A DNA stretch of 15,390 nucleotides from an uncultured Bilophila sp. (GCA_910585945.1 CAJUHZ010000053.1:1-15390); one strand, 5' to 3'. Positions 1 to 8,129 are shown, counted from the stretch's first letter. Translations and numbers: made by a program. Notes: generated from the sequence alone by a model not told the origin.

Positions 1-230
1 TCCTGCGCTCACGGCGATTTCGTCGCCGCAAACCTGCACCGGGTTGAGCGTCTCCTCTTCAGAGAAACAATGCCCGGCAGATTGCAGAGTATTTTTTCTT
101 GTTCGTAGCCTGAAATCATCACTTCGGCAAGGGCGAACGCGGATTTCAAGGGAGGGGTTTGCCGCCGCGCCAAGTCTGCGTCCGGTATTTTTCCTATCGG
201 CAGAGTCGGGTCATTCTTTAGGGTCAGCTG
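1..230. other. Left-edge stretch without a convincing gene
   Basis: No convincing gene is visible here. Plus frame 1 is open from the window edge to a TAG at 106-108 and could be the tail of a gene entering from the left, but its 35 residues match nothing I recognise. One minus-strand frame runs off the left edge without an ATG. The region lies downstream of comEC, yet I see no stem followed by a T-run in the comEC direction, so any terminator must be weak or outside the window. Confidence 0.5.
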
Positions 231-3086
231 TCAGAAATCCGCATTCCATGTACGCGCGAAAGCTCCATGCTCAGCCGTGACATGCAAAGGCAGGCCGCGT
301 CCGGCCAGTTCATTCCGCACCTTGTCGGCAGGCAGGCGGTAGGCGTTGCCCATGCCCGCGCTGACCACGGCGACGCGCGGGCGCACCGCGTCGTACAGCG
401 CCGGGAGAAAGCTCCCGGCCGAACCGTGGTGCGGCAGCACAAGCACTTCGGCGCGGAGCGCTTCCGGCGGAAGCCGCCTGAGCATCCGCCGCAGATAGCC
501 GGCCTCGGCGTCGCCGGGGAGCAGGGCCAGACCTTTCCCCCGATTGACCAGCCGAAGCACAAGGCCGTTGTTGCCCGCGGCCTTTTCGCCCTTCGCCGGG
601 GCCAGCACTTCGAGAAAGAGTTCCGGGCAACGCTCGGGCGCAAGCGCGATGCGGGCGCCCGCGTGCAGCGTATGGCGGGGAATGCCGCGCGCGTCAAGAA
701 TTCTCGTAAAGCGTGCGTACAGCGAAAGCGGTTGGCTGGCCTTCCCGTCGGGATCGCCCGTTGCGCCGCCTGCAATCCTGCCCGCTGTCTGAATCGCAGT
801 TCGGGCCTCGGCATGGGACGCCGCTCCACCCGTTGGTTCGCCCCTTGTCCCGGCCGGACTTCGATCCGGATCGGAATCGGCAGCGAAACCCGCCGTGTAT
901 GCGCCGCGCACGGAAAAATGGGCCGCGAAAAACAGCAGCCCTTTCAAATGATCGCGATCCGGGTGGGAGAGAATGAGCCAGTCCAGCTCAGGGAGCCGAT
1001 TGGCGGTGAGCAAAGGCGCGATGATATCACGCCCGCTGTCGAAGCGATCGGAAAAAAAGCCGCCCCCGTCCACCAGCGCCCGGCCGCGCCGTCCCCTGTC
1101 CGGCCATTCCAGCAACACGGCCTGGCTTTGCCCCACGTCGAACACGCGCAGGCTCACCTCGGGCGCGCGTTCCGCCCACACACGCAGGCACGGGCCGATC
1201 AAAAGCAGGGGGACAGCGGCGAGGATCAGCCTTCCGGCCGGAGATCGCGTCACATTCCGGACGTGTTCCCGCAACCCGTCCGCGCGGCCAGACATGCGGC
1301 CCAACATGTGACCAGACGCACCGACAGATGCAGGGGCAGACGCGGGTGCGGGCACGCCCGGCGCGCCGACACGATCCCTGTCGGGCAGGCGATCCCGCGC
1401 CAGCAGAGCCAGACCGGCAAAAAGCGCGGCAAAGCCGAGCACCGCAGTCCAGTGCGGGCGCAAGCCCCAGGCCACGCTCATGCCCCAGTCGCTCTCCAGA
1501 CGCTCCAGCCCCCGGAAAAGCAGATCGCAAGGCCATGCCGCCAGCTTCAACGCCGCCGCGCCCAACGTGTTCAAGCCCGCGTGCAGAATGTCCAGCCCCG
1601 GGACAGCCCGACAGACCGCAACAGGACAGGCCAGAGTCAGGCAGATCAAACCGAGAAAGGCCAGAGGCAAAACCAGAAAGCCGAGCGCCGGCAACCAGAT
1701 CAGGTTCAGCGGGAACCACCAGGTGGAATGGCCGAATGTCGCCATGACCAGGGGCCATGTCGCGGTTTGAGCGGCCACGGAACAGACGAGAAGGAGCCGC
1801 AGACCGCGCCCCGTCCGGGCGACGATCCGCCCGAATTGCGAATGCGCCCGGGGCGCTTCGCCTTCCGGGCGGCCAACCCTCAGCGCCAGCGGCACGATCA
1901 GGGCGATGCCGGCCACGGCGCTGAACGACAGTTGCGCGCCCACATCGTGCACGGTCAGGGGAGCGGCCAGGATCATGCAGGCCAGCGCGGCCACGAGCGC
2001 GTCCGGAAAGGCGGCCGATCTGTCCCGCCAGAGAAAGAACGCCCAGAAAGCCAGCATCAGCCCCGCCCGCACAAGCGAAGCCGGCGCGCCGCCAAGCCAC
2101 AGATAGATCGCCGCCGGCGGCAGCGCGCACAGGGCCGCAAGCCGCGGCGCGGGCACATGCAGAAAGCTTTCCGGCCTCACCCGCCCAATCAGCGCGACAA
2201 TGACGAAAGAAACAAGGCCGACCACCGCGAGATGCTGGCCGGAAAGCGCCATGCTGTGCGCCAGTCCGGCGCTGGACATGCGCTCGACATCGGGCGTGCG
2301 CAGATGGAAGCGATCCCCGAAAAGAAGCGCGGGCAGAAGCGTCCACCCCCGATCAGGCGCGGCGTCAGGGGCGGGATCAGGGCTACGGACTTCACCGCCG
2401 GCAGAGAACGGCGCTTGCGAAAGACTGCCGGACAGAGACGGAGCGAATACGGCGACAACGGCCGCGCGCAAACGCTCCCTGAGCGCTTCCCCCGGCTTTG
2501 CCCTGCTCTCGCTGATGCGGAGATCGCCGTCGTTTCCCCGGCTCCATGCCTGAAAAAGCACGCCGCGCCGTCGCCAGTAGCGTTCGCTGTCCCAGCCGCC
2601 GTCATTGCGGAAGCCGCGCGCCGGCCTGATGCGGAGCGTCACCTCAAGCGTCTGCCCGGCAAGCGGCCGCCGGCCCTCGGGCCGCTCCCATGTCCAGGCA
2701 AGGCGACCGGGAAGCGCTGGCAAAAGATCCGGAGCGGAGTCGATTGGATCGGAGCCGGCAGGGCGCACGTCCGCAAGCACAATGCGCAAGCGTTGATCCG
2801 CAAGACCGCTGACGGAAACGACGTCCCCGCGCACCCGCACCACCGCGCGGCGCTCCATGATCTCGTGCAGCCACGCGGGCGGTTCCGGCGCGGGCGGAGG
2901 TTCCGCCAGTTCGCCGGCGATCCAGCCTGCCAGCGCGCACGCCAGGGCCGCGCCAAAGCCGGCGGGACGCCAGGCGCGCCTGTCCGCCCATGCCAGCAGA
3001 GCGAAGGCGGTACACGCCGGCACGGGAGCGGCGGCCGCCGTGATCCCCGCCAGAAAAAACAGAACGAGTATCTGACGAAAAAGCAT
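231..3086 (-). CDS. comEC: ComEC/Rec2-family DNA internalization channel
   Basis: ComEC forms the inner-membrane channel that brings single-stranded DNA into the cytoplasm during natural transformation. The 951-residue product has the full family layout. Hydrophobic segments at the N-terminus precede a DUF4131-like soluble region (about 70-200). The polytopic competence domain follows (about 245-570), with the family AGLAH...SGQH segment at S282-H285. The C-terminal metallo-beta-lactamase-like domain (about 635-951) has a metal motif HPDRDH at 708-713, LVDGGG upstream, and LPHHGS with H886/H887. The ATG is preceded at 6 nt by CCGGAG on the minus strand, which supports this start. It is the last gene of the topA-kinase-murI-comEC run, 61 bp after murI. 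Two low-complexity stretches stand out: a Pro/Ala-rich linker at about 575-615 and an insert at about 737-785 inside the beta-lactamase domain. Function is inferred from family membership; competence is not shown by this window. Confidence 0.93.
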   Translation of the reverse strand: MLFRQILVLFFLAGITAAAAPVPACTAFALLAWADRRAWRPAGFGAALACALAGWIAGELAEPPPAPEPPAWLHEIMERRAVVRVRGDVVSVSGLADQRLRIVLADVRPAGSDPIDSAPDLLPALPGRLAWTWERPEGRRPLAGQTLEVTLRIRPARGFRNDGGWDSERYWRRRGVLFQAWSRGNDGDLRISESRAKPGEALRERLRAAVVAVFAPSLSGSLSQAPFSAGGEVRSPDPAPDAAPDRGWTLLPALLFGDRFHLRTPDVERMSSAGLAHSMALSGQHLAVVGLVSFVIVALIGRVRPESFLHVPAPRLAALCALPPAAIYLWLGGAPASLVRAGLMLAFWAFFLWRDRSAAFPDALVAALACMILAAPLTVHDVGAQLSFSAVAGIALIVPLALRVGRPEGEAPRAHSQFGRIVARTGRGLRLLLVCSVAAQTATWPLVMATFGHSTWWFPLNLIWLPALGFLVLPLAFLGLICLTLACPVAVCRAVPGLDILHAGLNTLGAAALKLAAWPCDLLFRGLERLESDWGMSVAWGLRPHWTAVLGFAALFAGLALLARDRLPDRDRVGAPGVPAPASAPASVGASGHMLGRMSGRADGLREHVRNVTRSPAGRLILAAVPLLLIGPCLRVWAERAPEVSLRVFDVGQSQAVLLEWPDRGRRGRALVDGGGFFSDRFDSGRDIIAPLLTANRLPELDWLILSHPDRDHLKGLLFFAAHFSVRGAYTAGFAADSDPDRSPAGTRGEPTGGAASHAEARTAIQTAGRIAGGATGDPDGKASQPLSLYARFTRILDARGIPRHTLHAGARIALAPERCPELFLEVLAPAKGEKAAGNNGLVLRLVNRGKGLALLPGDAEAGYLRRMLRRLPPEALRAEVLVLPHHGSAGSFLPALYDAVRPRVAVVSAGMGNAYRLPADKVRNELAGRGLPLHVTAEHGAFARTWNADF

Positions 3087-3147
3087 GTCATGCTCCGGGA
3101 CATGCCGCCGGGCGACAGAAAAGGCCGCCCCAGGATCAGTCCTGACC

Positions 3148-4122
3148 CTACAGATCCACCAGCGTCACGTCGTCCCCGCCGAGCGGCATGTCGAGAAAGA
3201 GCCTGCCCGTGCGCGCAAAGCGCTCCGGATCGTCCGTGGTGAAAAAGCGGCACGTTCCACCGCCGGAGCGGGCGGATCGGGCCAGCCCCCGCTCCGTCAG
3301 CACCCGGCACGCGGCTTCGGCCGTGGTGGCCGCCGAATCCACAAGCGTGACGCCCTTGCCCACCACCCGGCGGATCGCGCCGGCCAGAAGCGGATAGTGC
3401 GTGCAGCCGAGCACAAGGCAGTCCGGCCGATCCCGCTCTCCGCCCTGCCCCTCGCCCCGTCCATCGTCCTGACCGGTCACGACAGGAAAAATGGCCGAAA
3501 GGTAGCGGGCCGCCAGCCCCTCCGCCAGCGGGCCTTCAAACAGACCGTCCTCCGCCATCGGGACAAAGAGGGGGCACGCCAGGCTTTTGACTCTGGCCTC
3601 GGGGCGACGACGCAGAATGGCCGCAGGGTACGAACCGTCGCGTATCGTCGCGGGCGTGGCGATCACCGCGATATGCCCGCTGACCGAGGCGCGGCAGGCG
3701 GCTTCCGCTCCGGGTTCGATCACGCCGATCACGGGAATGTGCGGATACGCCGCGCGCAGGGCCGGCAAGGCCGCGCTGGTGGCCGTGTTGCAGGCGATCA
3801 CCAGAGCCTTGACCCGCTGCTCCACCAGAAACGCCGAAACCCGCGCGGCATAGCGGATGACCGTTTCCCGGCTTTTGGCCCCGTAGGGCAGGCGGGCGGT
3901 GTCGCCAAGGTACAGATAGTCCTCGTGCGGCATACGGCGGAGCATGGCCTGAAGCACGGTCAGACCGCCCACGCCGGAATCGAACACCCCGACAGGCCGC
4001 CCGACGTTCGGGACGGCGCGGAGCGCGGCGTCCGCGCCGAACGGCTCGGATGGAACCGACGTGCCGGGCGGATCGGGCAATTCGGATAAAACGGCTGGAC
4101 AGGCGGAAGAAGACAGGCTCAT
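3148..4122 (-). CDS. murI: Glutamate racemase
   Basis: MurI interconverts L- and D-glutamate in the cytoplasm, supplying D-Glu for peptidoglycan stem peptides. The 324-residue product carries the family signatures: FDSGVGG with D48, LGDTARLPYG at 72-81, the first catalytic Cys C111 in ACNTATS, and the second, C240, in LGCTHYPLL. I chose the ATG at 4122 because it overlaps the TGA of the upstream kinase gene (ATGA), typical of translational coupling; no good Shine-Dalgarno is seen. An upstream in-frame ATG at 4179 would add a run of eight Phe encoded by the TTC repeat and is unlikely. Even from 4122 there are about 43 Ser/Pro/Ala-rich residues before the conserved core, longer than usual for the family. 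A Gly/Asp/Glu-rich loop at 218-231 also looks inserted. Identification is firm; the start is less certain. Confidence 0.94.
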   Translation of the reverse strand: MSLSSSACPAVLSELPDPPGTSVPSEPFGADAALRAVPNVGRPVGVFDSGVGGLTVLQAMLRRMPHEDYLYLGDTARLPYGAKSRETVIRYAARVSAFLVEQRVKALVIACNTATSAALPALRAAYPHIPVIGVIEPGAEAACRASVSGHIAVIATPATIRDGSYPAAILRRRPEARVKSLACPLFVPMAEDGLFEGPLAEGLAARYLSAIFPVVTGQDDGRGEGQGGERDRPDCLVLGCTHYPLLAGAIRRVVGKGVTLVDSAATTAEAACRVLTERGLARSARSGGGTCRFFTTDDPERFARTGRLFLDMPLGGDDVTLVDL

Positions 4123-5036
4123 GAAGCGGCGCTCGCAGAGGTTGAAGAAGAAGAAGAAGAAGAAGAAACCAGCTCGCACACGCAGCCGCTGAGCGGGGCG
4201 CGCAGGGCCGGGAGCGCGCGCTCAAGCAAAATGCCCTCGCGGGTGGGCATGTCCAGGCCAAACGTGGCGCGAATGGCAAGCGTGACGAACTGCACGGCCC
4301 GATCCAGCGCCAGGGGCAGGCTGTCGCCAAGAATGAGGCTCCCCGTCAGCACACTGGCGAAGGCGTCGCCCGTGCCGGGATAATGTGCGGGAATGATGGA
4401 GCAATCCGCCTTCCAGAAGCGATCCGCCTGCCGCTCGTAGGCAAAGACGGCGCTGCGATCCGGCCGCCCGGCCAAAGGCACGCTTGTCGCCACGACAACG
4501 CCCGGCCCCATCTCCGCCAGGCGTCGCAACTGGGTCATGACGACGGCGGGATCCGGATCGCGGCGATAGGGATCGCCAAGCAGGAGGCAGACTTCCGTGT
4601 AATTCGGGGTGATCGCATGGGCCTCGCAGATCAGCCGGCGCATCCCCCGCACCATTTCCGGGGTCATCGTCGGATCGAGCACGCCGTTGTCGCCCAATAC
4701 AGGGTCCACCACGGCCAGACCGTCCGGAGCAAGGCAGGAGCGGATGCAGCGCGCCACCGACGCCATCTGCTCCACCGACGCCGTAAAGCCCGAATACACG
4801 CCGTTGAACACAAGGCCGAGCGCTTCCCAGTGATCGAGAATGCGTTCCATCTCGGACGTGAGATCGAGCAGGGTGTACCCGGTGTATTCCACCGTGTGCG
4901 TGGACAGCACGGCCGTGGGCAGCGGGCACGCCTGCACCCCCATGACGGACAGCACGGGAATGGCCACGGTCAGCGAGGCGCGGCCGAAGCCGGACAGATC
5001 GTGAATGGCCGCCACCCGCGGCACAGGGTTGCGCAT
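4119..5036 (-). CDS. Pyridoxamine/pyridoxal kinase (PfkB-type, PdxY/PdxK-like)
   Basis: This enzyme phosphorylates pyridoxamine, pyridoxal or pyridoxine at the 5' hydroxyl with ATP, salvaging vitamin B6 into pyridoxal 5'-phosphate. Evidence includes the N-terminal AAIHDLSGFGR (9-19), DPVLGDNG at 111-118, TPNYTE at 143-148 and the ribokinase-fold anion-hole/catalytic motif GTGD at 221-224, with D224 as the expected base. The ATG at 5036 places the conserved core immediately after the start and lies 10 bp past the topA stop. A TTG at 5072 would add 12 residues and overlap topA without a clear ribosome site. The last 15 residues are a Ser/Ala/Thr tail with eight consecutive Ser (291-298) encoded by a TCT repeat; they probably lie outside the fold. 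The TGA overlaps the murI ATG. The preferred B6 vitamer cannot be read from sequence, so no symbol is assigned. Confidence 0.88.
   Translation of the reverse strand: MRNPVPRVAAIHDLSGFGRASLTVAIPVLSVMGVQACPLPTAVLSTHTVEYTGYTLLDLTSEMERILDHWEALGLVFNGVYSGFTASVEQMASVARCIRSCLAPDGLAVVDPVLGDNGVLDPTMTPEMVRGMRRLICEAHAITPNYTEVCLLLGDPYRRDPDPAVVMTQLRRLAEMGPGVVVATSVPLAGRPDRSAVFAYERQADRFWKADCSIIPAHYPGTGDAFASVLTGSLILGDSLPLALDRAVQFVTLAIRATFGLDMPTREGILLERALPALRAPLSGCVCELVSSSSSSSSTSASAAS
4144..4167 (-). repeat. Trinucleotide microsatellite, (GAA)8 on plus, (TTC)8 on minus
   Basis: Eight perfect tandem GAA triplets on the plus strand. In the kinase frame they read as Ser codons (seven TCT plus TCA) near the C-terminus. 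In the murI frame, upstream of its chosen start, they would read as Phe. Copy changes would lengthen or shorten the Ser tail without shifting frame. Confidence 0.97.
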
Positions 5037-5046
5037 CCGGCCCAAG

Positions 5047-7356
5047 TCAGCAATCGCCTTTGGGTTCGGCAAGGCTCAACAGGCTTGCGTCGTCTTCGGG
5101 CGCGGCTTCGCCCTCCTCCAGGCTTCGGACGTAGCGGCAGCTCTTTTCCGGGCACGCCAGCACGCGGCCGCGCGCCTTGCTTGTCTTTTCCACCAGCAGG
5201 GGCGAGCCGCAGGCAGGACAGCTTTCCTGAACGGGCTTGTCCCACAGGGCGTAATCGCATTTGGGGTAGGCGCTGCACGAATAGAACAGCTTGCCCCGGC
5301 GCGAGCTTTTTTCCACCAGCACGCCGTCGCAGCCTTCGCGCGGGCAGGGCACGCCGGTGGAAAACGGCTCGGTATGCGCGCATTTGGGGTACCCGGTGCA
5401 GGCGATGAAGCGGCTCCCCGCGCGCGACATCTTGATCACAAGGTCGCTCCCGCACTCGGGGCAGACGCCCACCTTTTCCAGTTCGGGTTTGACGCGCTCC
5501 TGAATGTGGATCTGTCCCTTTTCGTCCCGCGTGTAATTGGAGGTGAAGCGGCACTCCGGGTAGCCGGAACAGGCCAGAAACTCGCCTGTCTTGCCGAACT
5601 TGACCACCAGCGGCTTGCCGCACCGGGGGCAGGCGACGTCCGTGCTCACGCCGGTCTTGACCTGGTTCATGGCCTTGGCCGCCGCGGCCAGGGTGGGGTC
5701 GAAATCCCTGCTGAAATCACGCAGAAGGGCTACCCAGTCCTGCCCGCCTTCCGCCACCTTGTCGAGGCGCTCTTCCATTTGCGCGGTAAAGCCCACATCC
5801 ATCAGCGTCTGGAAATGATCGCGCAAGCGGTCGCAAACCACCCGGCCGAGATCCGTGGGGGCGAAGTGCTTCTCCTCCAGCGTGACATAGTCGCGATCCT
5901 GAAGCGTCGAGATGATCGTCGCGTAGGTGGAGGGCCGGCCGATGCCAAGTTCTTCCAGTTCCCGCACCAGCGAGGCTTCGGTGAAGCGCGGGGCCGGCTG
6001 GGTGAATTTCTGCTCCCTGGTCAGTTCCTTCATGGTCAGGGCGTCGCCGGCGGCAAGCGGCGGCAGTTCGACGCCTTCTTCCTCCTTGCCGCGCGGGGTC
6101 AGGGCAAGAAAGCCGGGGAAGAGCAGGCGCTCGCCCCGCGCCCGCCACTGGGCCAGACCGCAATCCACAATGACCGTGGTGTCGTGAAAGCGCGCCGCCG
6201 CCATTTGCGAGGCCACGAAACGAGACCAGATCAGCCGGTACAACTGATATTGATCCGGCGCGAGGTGGGGCTTGACGTCTTCCGGGGAGAGCGTGACGTC
6301 CACCGGCCGGATGGCTTCGTGCGCGTCCTGCGCGCCGGCCTTGCCCTTGAAATCGCGCTTGCCGCCGGGGGCCAGATAGTCCTTGCCGAAACGCCCCTCG
6401 ATGTACGCCGCGGCGGCGCTTTGCGCTTCGGCCGCGATGCGCACCGAGTCGGTGCGCATGTAGGTGATGAGGGCCGTGGTGCCGCGCTCGCCAAGCTCCA
6501 CCCCTTCGTACAGGCGCTGCGCGATGTTCATGGTGCGTTTGGCCGCGTAGCCGAGCCGCTGGTTGGCGCTCTGCTGCAGGGTGGATGTGGTGAAGGGCGG
6601 CTGCGGCGGCCGCGAACGCTCCTTTTCCTCCACGGATCGCACCACGCAGGGCTGACCGCGAAGGGCTTCTTCCAGGGCGGCGGCGGCCGCCGCGTCGGGG
6701 ATTTGAGGCTTTTTGCCCTCCACCTTCCACAGTTCCGCGCGGAAGGGCGGCGGCGTGGCGCCTTCAAGGAGCGATTTGAACACCCAGTATTCCTCGGGGA
6801 CAAAGGCGCGGCGCTCTTCCTCGCGCTCCACAATGAGCCGCAGGGCCACCGACTGCACCCGCCCGGCGGAGATGCCGCGCTTCACGTTCTTCCACAACAG
6901 GGGGGAAATCTTGTACCCGACAAGCCTGTCCAGCACGCGCCGCGCCTGTTGCGCGTCAAACAGGGCGACGTTGAGATCGCGCGGGTGGGCCAGGGCTTCC
7001 CGCACGGCCCGCGCCGTGATTTCGTTGAACTGAATGCGCTTGATGTTGGCGTTCTTGTCCTTCACAAGCTCCGCCACATGCCAGGCAATGGCCTCGCCTT
7101 CGCGGTCCGGGTCCGGCGCGAGGTAGACGACATCCGCCTTGGCCGCCGCCTCCCGCAGGGAGGCAACCACCTTTTCCTTGCCCGCGATCACCTCGTAATG
7201 CGGGGCGAAGCCGTTGGCTTCATCCACGCCAATGGAACTTTTGGGCAGGTCGCGCACATGCCCCACGCTGGCCTGAACCGCGTAGCCGGCGCCGAGAAAT
7301 TTCTTGATGGTCTTCACCTTGGCGGGTGATTCCACAATGATCAGGCTCTTCCCCAT
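5047..7356 (-). CDS. topA: DNA topoisomerase I (type IA)
   Basis: TopA relaxes negatively supercoiled DNA by transient single-strand cleavage through a 5'-phosphotyrosine. The 769-residue product starts with the Toprim motif IIVESPAKVKTIKKF, with E9, followed by the metal-binding DPDREGE at 82-88. The catalytic Tyr is Y299 in ITYMRTDS. QSANQRLGYAAKRTM (261-275) and the LGIGRPSTYA segment (about 470-479) are also typical. The C-terminus holds four zinc-ribbon Cys4 modules starting near C576, C632, C671 and C713, a common bacterial TopA arrangement, so length and domains look complete. I chose the ATG at 7356 because it begins directly at the Toprim domain and follows a GGGGGGAAG purine stretch. 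A TTG at 7389 would add 11 residues with no homology. It is the first gene of the leftward operon and divergent from flgB. Confidence 0.97.
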   Translation of the reverse strand: MGKSLIIVESPAKVKTIKKFLGAGYAVQASVGHVRDLPKSSIGVDEANGFAPHYEVIAGKEKVVASLREAAAKADVVYLAPDPDREGEAIAWHVAELVKDKNANIKRIQFNEITARAVREALAHPRDLNVALFDAQQARRVLDRLVGYKISPLLWKNVKRGISAGRVQSVALRLIVEREEERRAFVPEEYWVFKSLLEGATPPPFRAELWKVEGKKPQIPDAAAAAALEEALRGQPCVVRSVEEKERSRPPQPPFTTSTLQQSANQRLGYAAKRTMNIAQRLYEGVELGERGTTALITYMRTDSVRIAAEAQSAAAAYIEGRFGKDYLAPGGKRDFKGKAGAQDAHEAIRPVDVTLSPEDVKPHLAPDQYQLYRLIWSRFVASQMAAARFHDTTVIVDCGLAQWRARGERLLFPGFLALTPRGKEEEGVELPPLAAGDALTMKELTREQKFTQPAPRFTEASLVRELEELGIGRPSTYATIISTLQDRDYVTLEEKHFAPTDLGRVVCDRLRDHFQTLMDVGFTAQMEERLDKVAEGGQDWVALLRDFSRDFDPTLAAAAKAMNQVKTGVSTDVACPRCGKPLVVKFGKTGEFLACSGYPECRFTSNYTRDEKGQIHIQERVKPELEKVGVCPECGSDLVIKMSRAGSRFIACTGYPKCAHTEPFSTGVPCPREGCDGVLVEKSSRRGKLFYSCSAYPKCDYALWDKPVQESCPACGSPLLVEKTSKARGRVLACPEKSCRYVRSLEEGEAAPEDDASLLSLAEPKGDC

Positions 7357-7460
7357 ACTTCCCCCCGGCAGGCCCGACGGCGCGGACAACCCGAATGTCC
7401 GGGCTGCCCGAATCAGCGGCGCGCGCCGCCCACGTCGTCAACTCTTTGAATGTGCGGCAC

Positions 7461-7488
7461 ACCATACGACACTTGCGCTTCACGTCAA
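7461..7488 (-). promoter_or_regulatory. Putative sigma-70-type promoter for topA operon
   Basis: On the minus strand a -35-like TTGACG (7488-7483) and a -10-like TATGGT (7466-7461) are separated by 16 bp. Matches to consensus are 5/6 and 4/6. The predicted start near 7454 would give a leader of roughly 100 nt before the topA ATG. This is a motif reading only. Confidence 0.45.
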
Positions 7489-7646
7489 GCCGTCTGGCCG
7501 GCGGGGTCCCCCCTGTCGCGCGCGCCGCGCCCCCGCGCCGCAAGGCCGCCCAATGCGCCGGACGCTTGACGCCCGCGGCTGTTCACGGTTCCGTCTTTCA
7601 TTCAGCAACACACTGAAATAAAATATTTTTTCTAATATGAAAACTA

Positions 7647-7662
7647 TGGAACGCTTCTTGCT
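7647..7662 (+). promoter_or_regulatory. Sigma-54 (RpoN) -24/-12 promoter of the flagellar operon
   Basis: The sequence TGGAACGCTTCTTGCT matches the sigma-54 consensus TGGCACG-N4-TTGCW at 11 of 12 defined positions, with the required 10 nt between the GG and GC dinucleotides. It lies 51 bp upstream of the flgB ATG in the correct orientation, with a predicted transcript start near 7673. RpoN control of basal-body operons is well established in many polarly flagellated bacteria. An enhancer-binding activator would be required. Confidence 0.85.
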
Positions 7663-7713
7663 AAAGGCTTGACGCGTCACGGCGTTCATCCGCCGGCGCA
7701 GGGAGGAAACGTC

Positions 7714-8127
7714 ATGAAAAGCCTGTACGAGCCGCAAGTGAACCTTGTTTCCAAGGTTCTCGACATGCAGCTTGAGCGTCAAAATGTCATCATGAGCAAT
7801 ATCGCCAACGTGAACACGCCCCGCTACAAGACGCGCACGCTGGAATTCGAAGATCAATTGCAGAAGGCGCTCGGGCTTGACATGCGCGGCCGCATGAGCC
7901 GCACGGCTCCCGGTCACATGCCGGCCGTCTTTGATCCGGAGAACTTCACTTCGGAATTTGAAAAATCAGTCAAGCCGCGCGTCGCCCACGGGGAAGACCG
8001 GGTGAACCTCGACAAGGAAATGGTCAAGATGGCCAAGGCCAGCCTCCACTACAACGCTCTGAGCCAGGTCATCAAAAATAATTTCGACGGAATCAAGACA
8101 GTCATCACCGAAGGATCCAGGGCATAA
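7714..8127 (+). CDS. flgB: Flagellar proximal rod protein FlgB
   Basis: FlgB is a subunit of the periplasmic flagellar rod, exported by the flagellar type III system and assembled on the FliE/MS-ring base. The 137-residue product is of normal length. It has the N-terminal rod signature NIANVNTP (29-36) and a C-terminal helical segment around MAKASLHYNALSQVI, both typical of axial proteins whose ends pair in the rod. The start is set by a strong GGGAGG ribosome site at 7701-7706; an upstream in-frame ATG at 7669 lies at or before the predicted transcript start and is unlikely. It is the first gene of the operon, and flgC begins 2 bp after its TAA. Confidence 0.96.
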   Translation: MKSLYEPQVNLVSKVLDMQLERQNVIMSNIANVNTPRYKTRTLEFEDQLQKALGLDMRGRMSRTAPGHMPAVFDPENFTSEFEKSVKPRVAHGEDRVNLDKEMVKMAKASLHYNALSQVIKNNFDGIKTVITEGSRA

Positions 8128-8129
8128 CT

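Larger units (their letters stand above)
7357..7713. other. Divergent intergenic region between topA and flgB
   Basis: This 357-bp region contains no credible gene. Its left part (7357-7600) is GC-rich and holds the putative topA promoter plus a perfect 14-bp GC palindrome at 7416-7429. Its right part (about 7601-7650) is strikingly AT-rich for this genome. It holds a small inverted repeat, TTCAG (7601-7605) and CTGAA (7613-7617), then A/T tracts leading into the sigma-54 promoter. The AT-rich stretch could be a bend or a site for IHF or an enhancer-binding protein; that is inference. Confidence 0.75.

Noticed and set aside
1..120. Minus-strand open frame reading off the left edge
   Set aside because: A plausible-looking acidic segment is encoded near 1-60, but there is no ATG in frame and the nearest GTG (37-39) is 12 nt from a GGAG, too far for a confident start.
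44..280. 78-codon plus-strand ORF at the left edge
   Set aside because: Composition resembles random translation, it overlaps the comEC 3' end in convergent orientation, and no ribosome site or homology is recognised.
267..3242. 991-codon open frame on the plus strand
   Set aside because: It is antisense to comEC across its whole length. The product is Arg/Gln/His-rich with no recognisable domain. Long antisense frames are common in GC-rich genes, and the minus-strand frame has clear family motifs.
5005..7329. 774-codon open frame on the plus strand
   Set aside because: Shadow of topA; the minus strand has the catalytic Tyr, Toprim and zinc-ribbon motifs, while the plus frame has no domain signature.
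7416..7429. 14-bp perfect GC palindrome in the divergent region as an operator
   Set aside because: Alternating GC sequence of this kind arises easily in GC-rich DNA, and no second copy or regulator gene is nearby.
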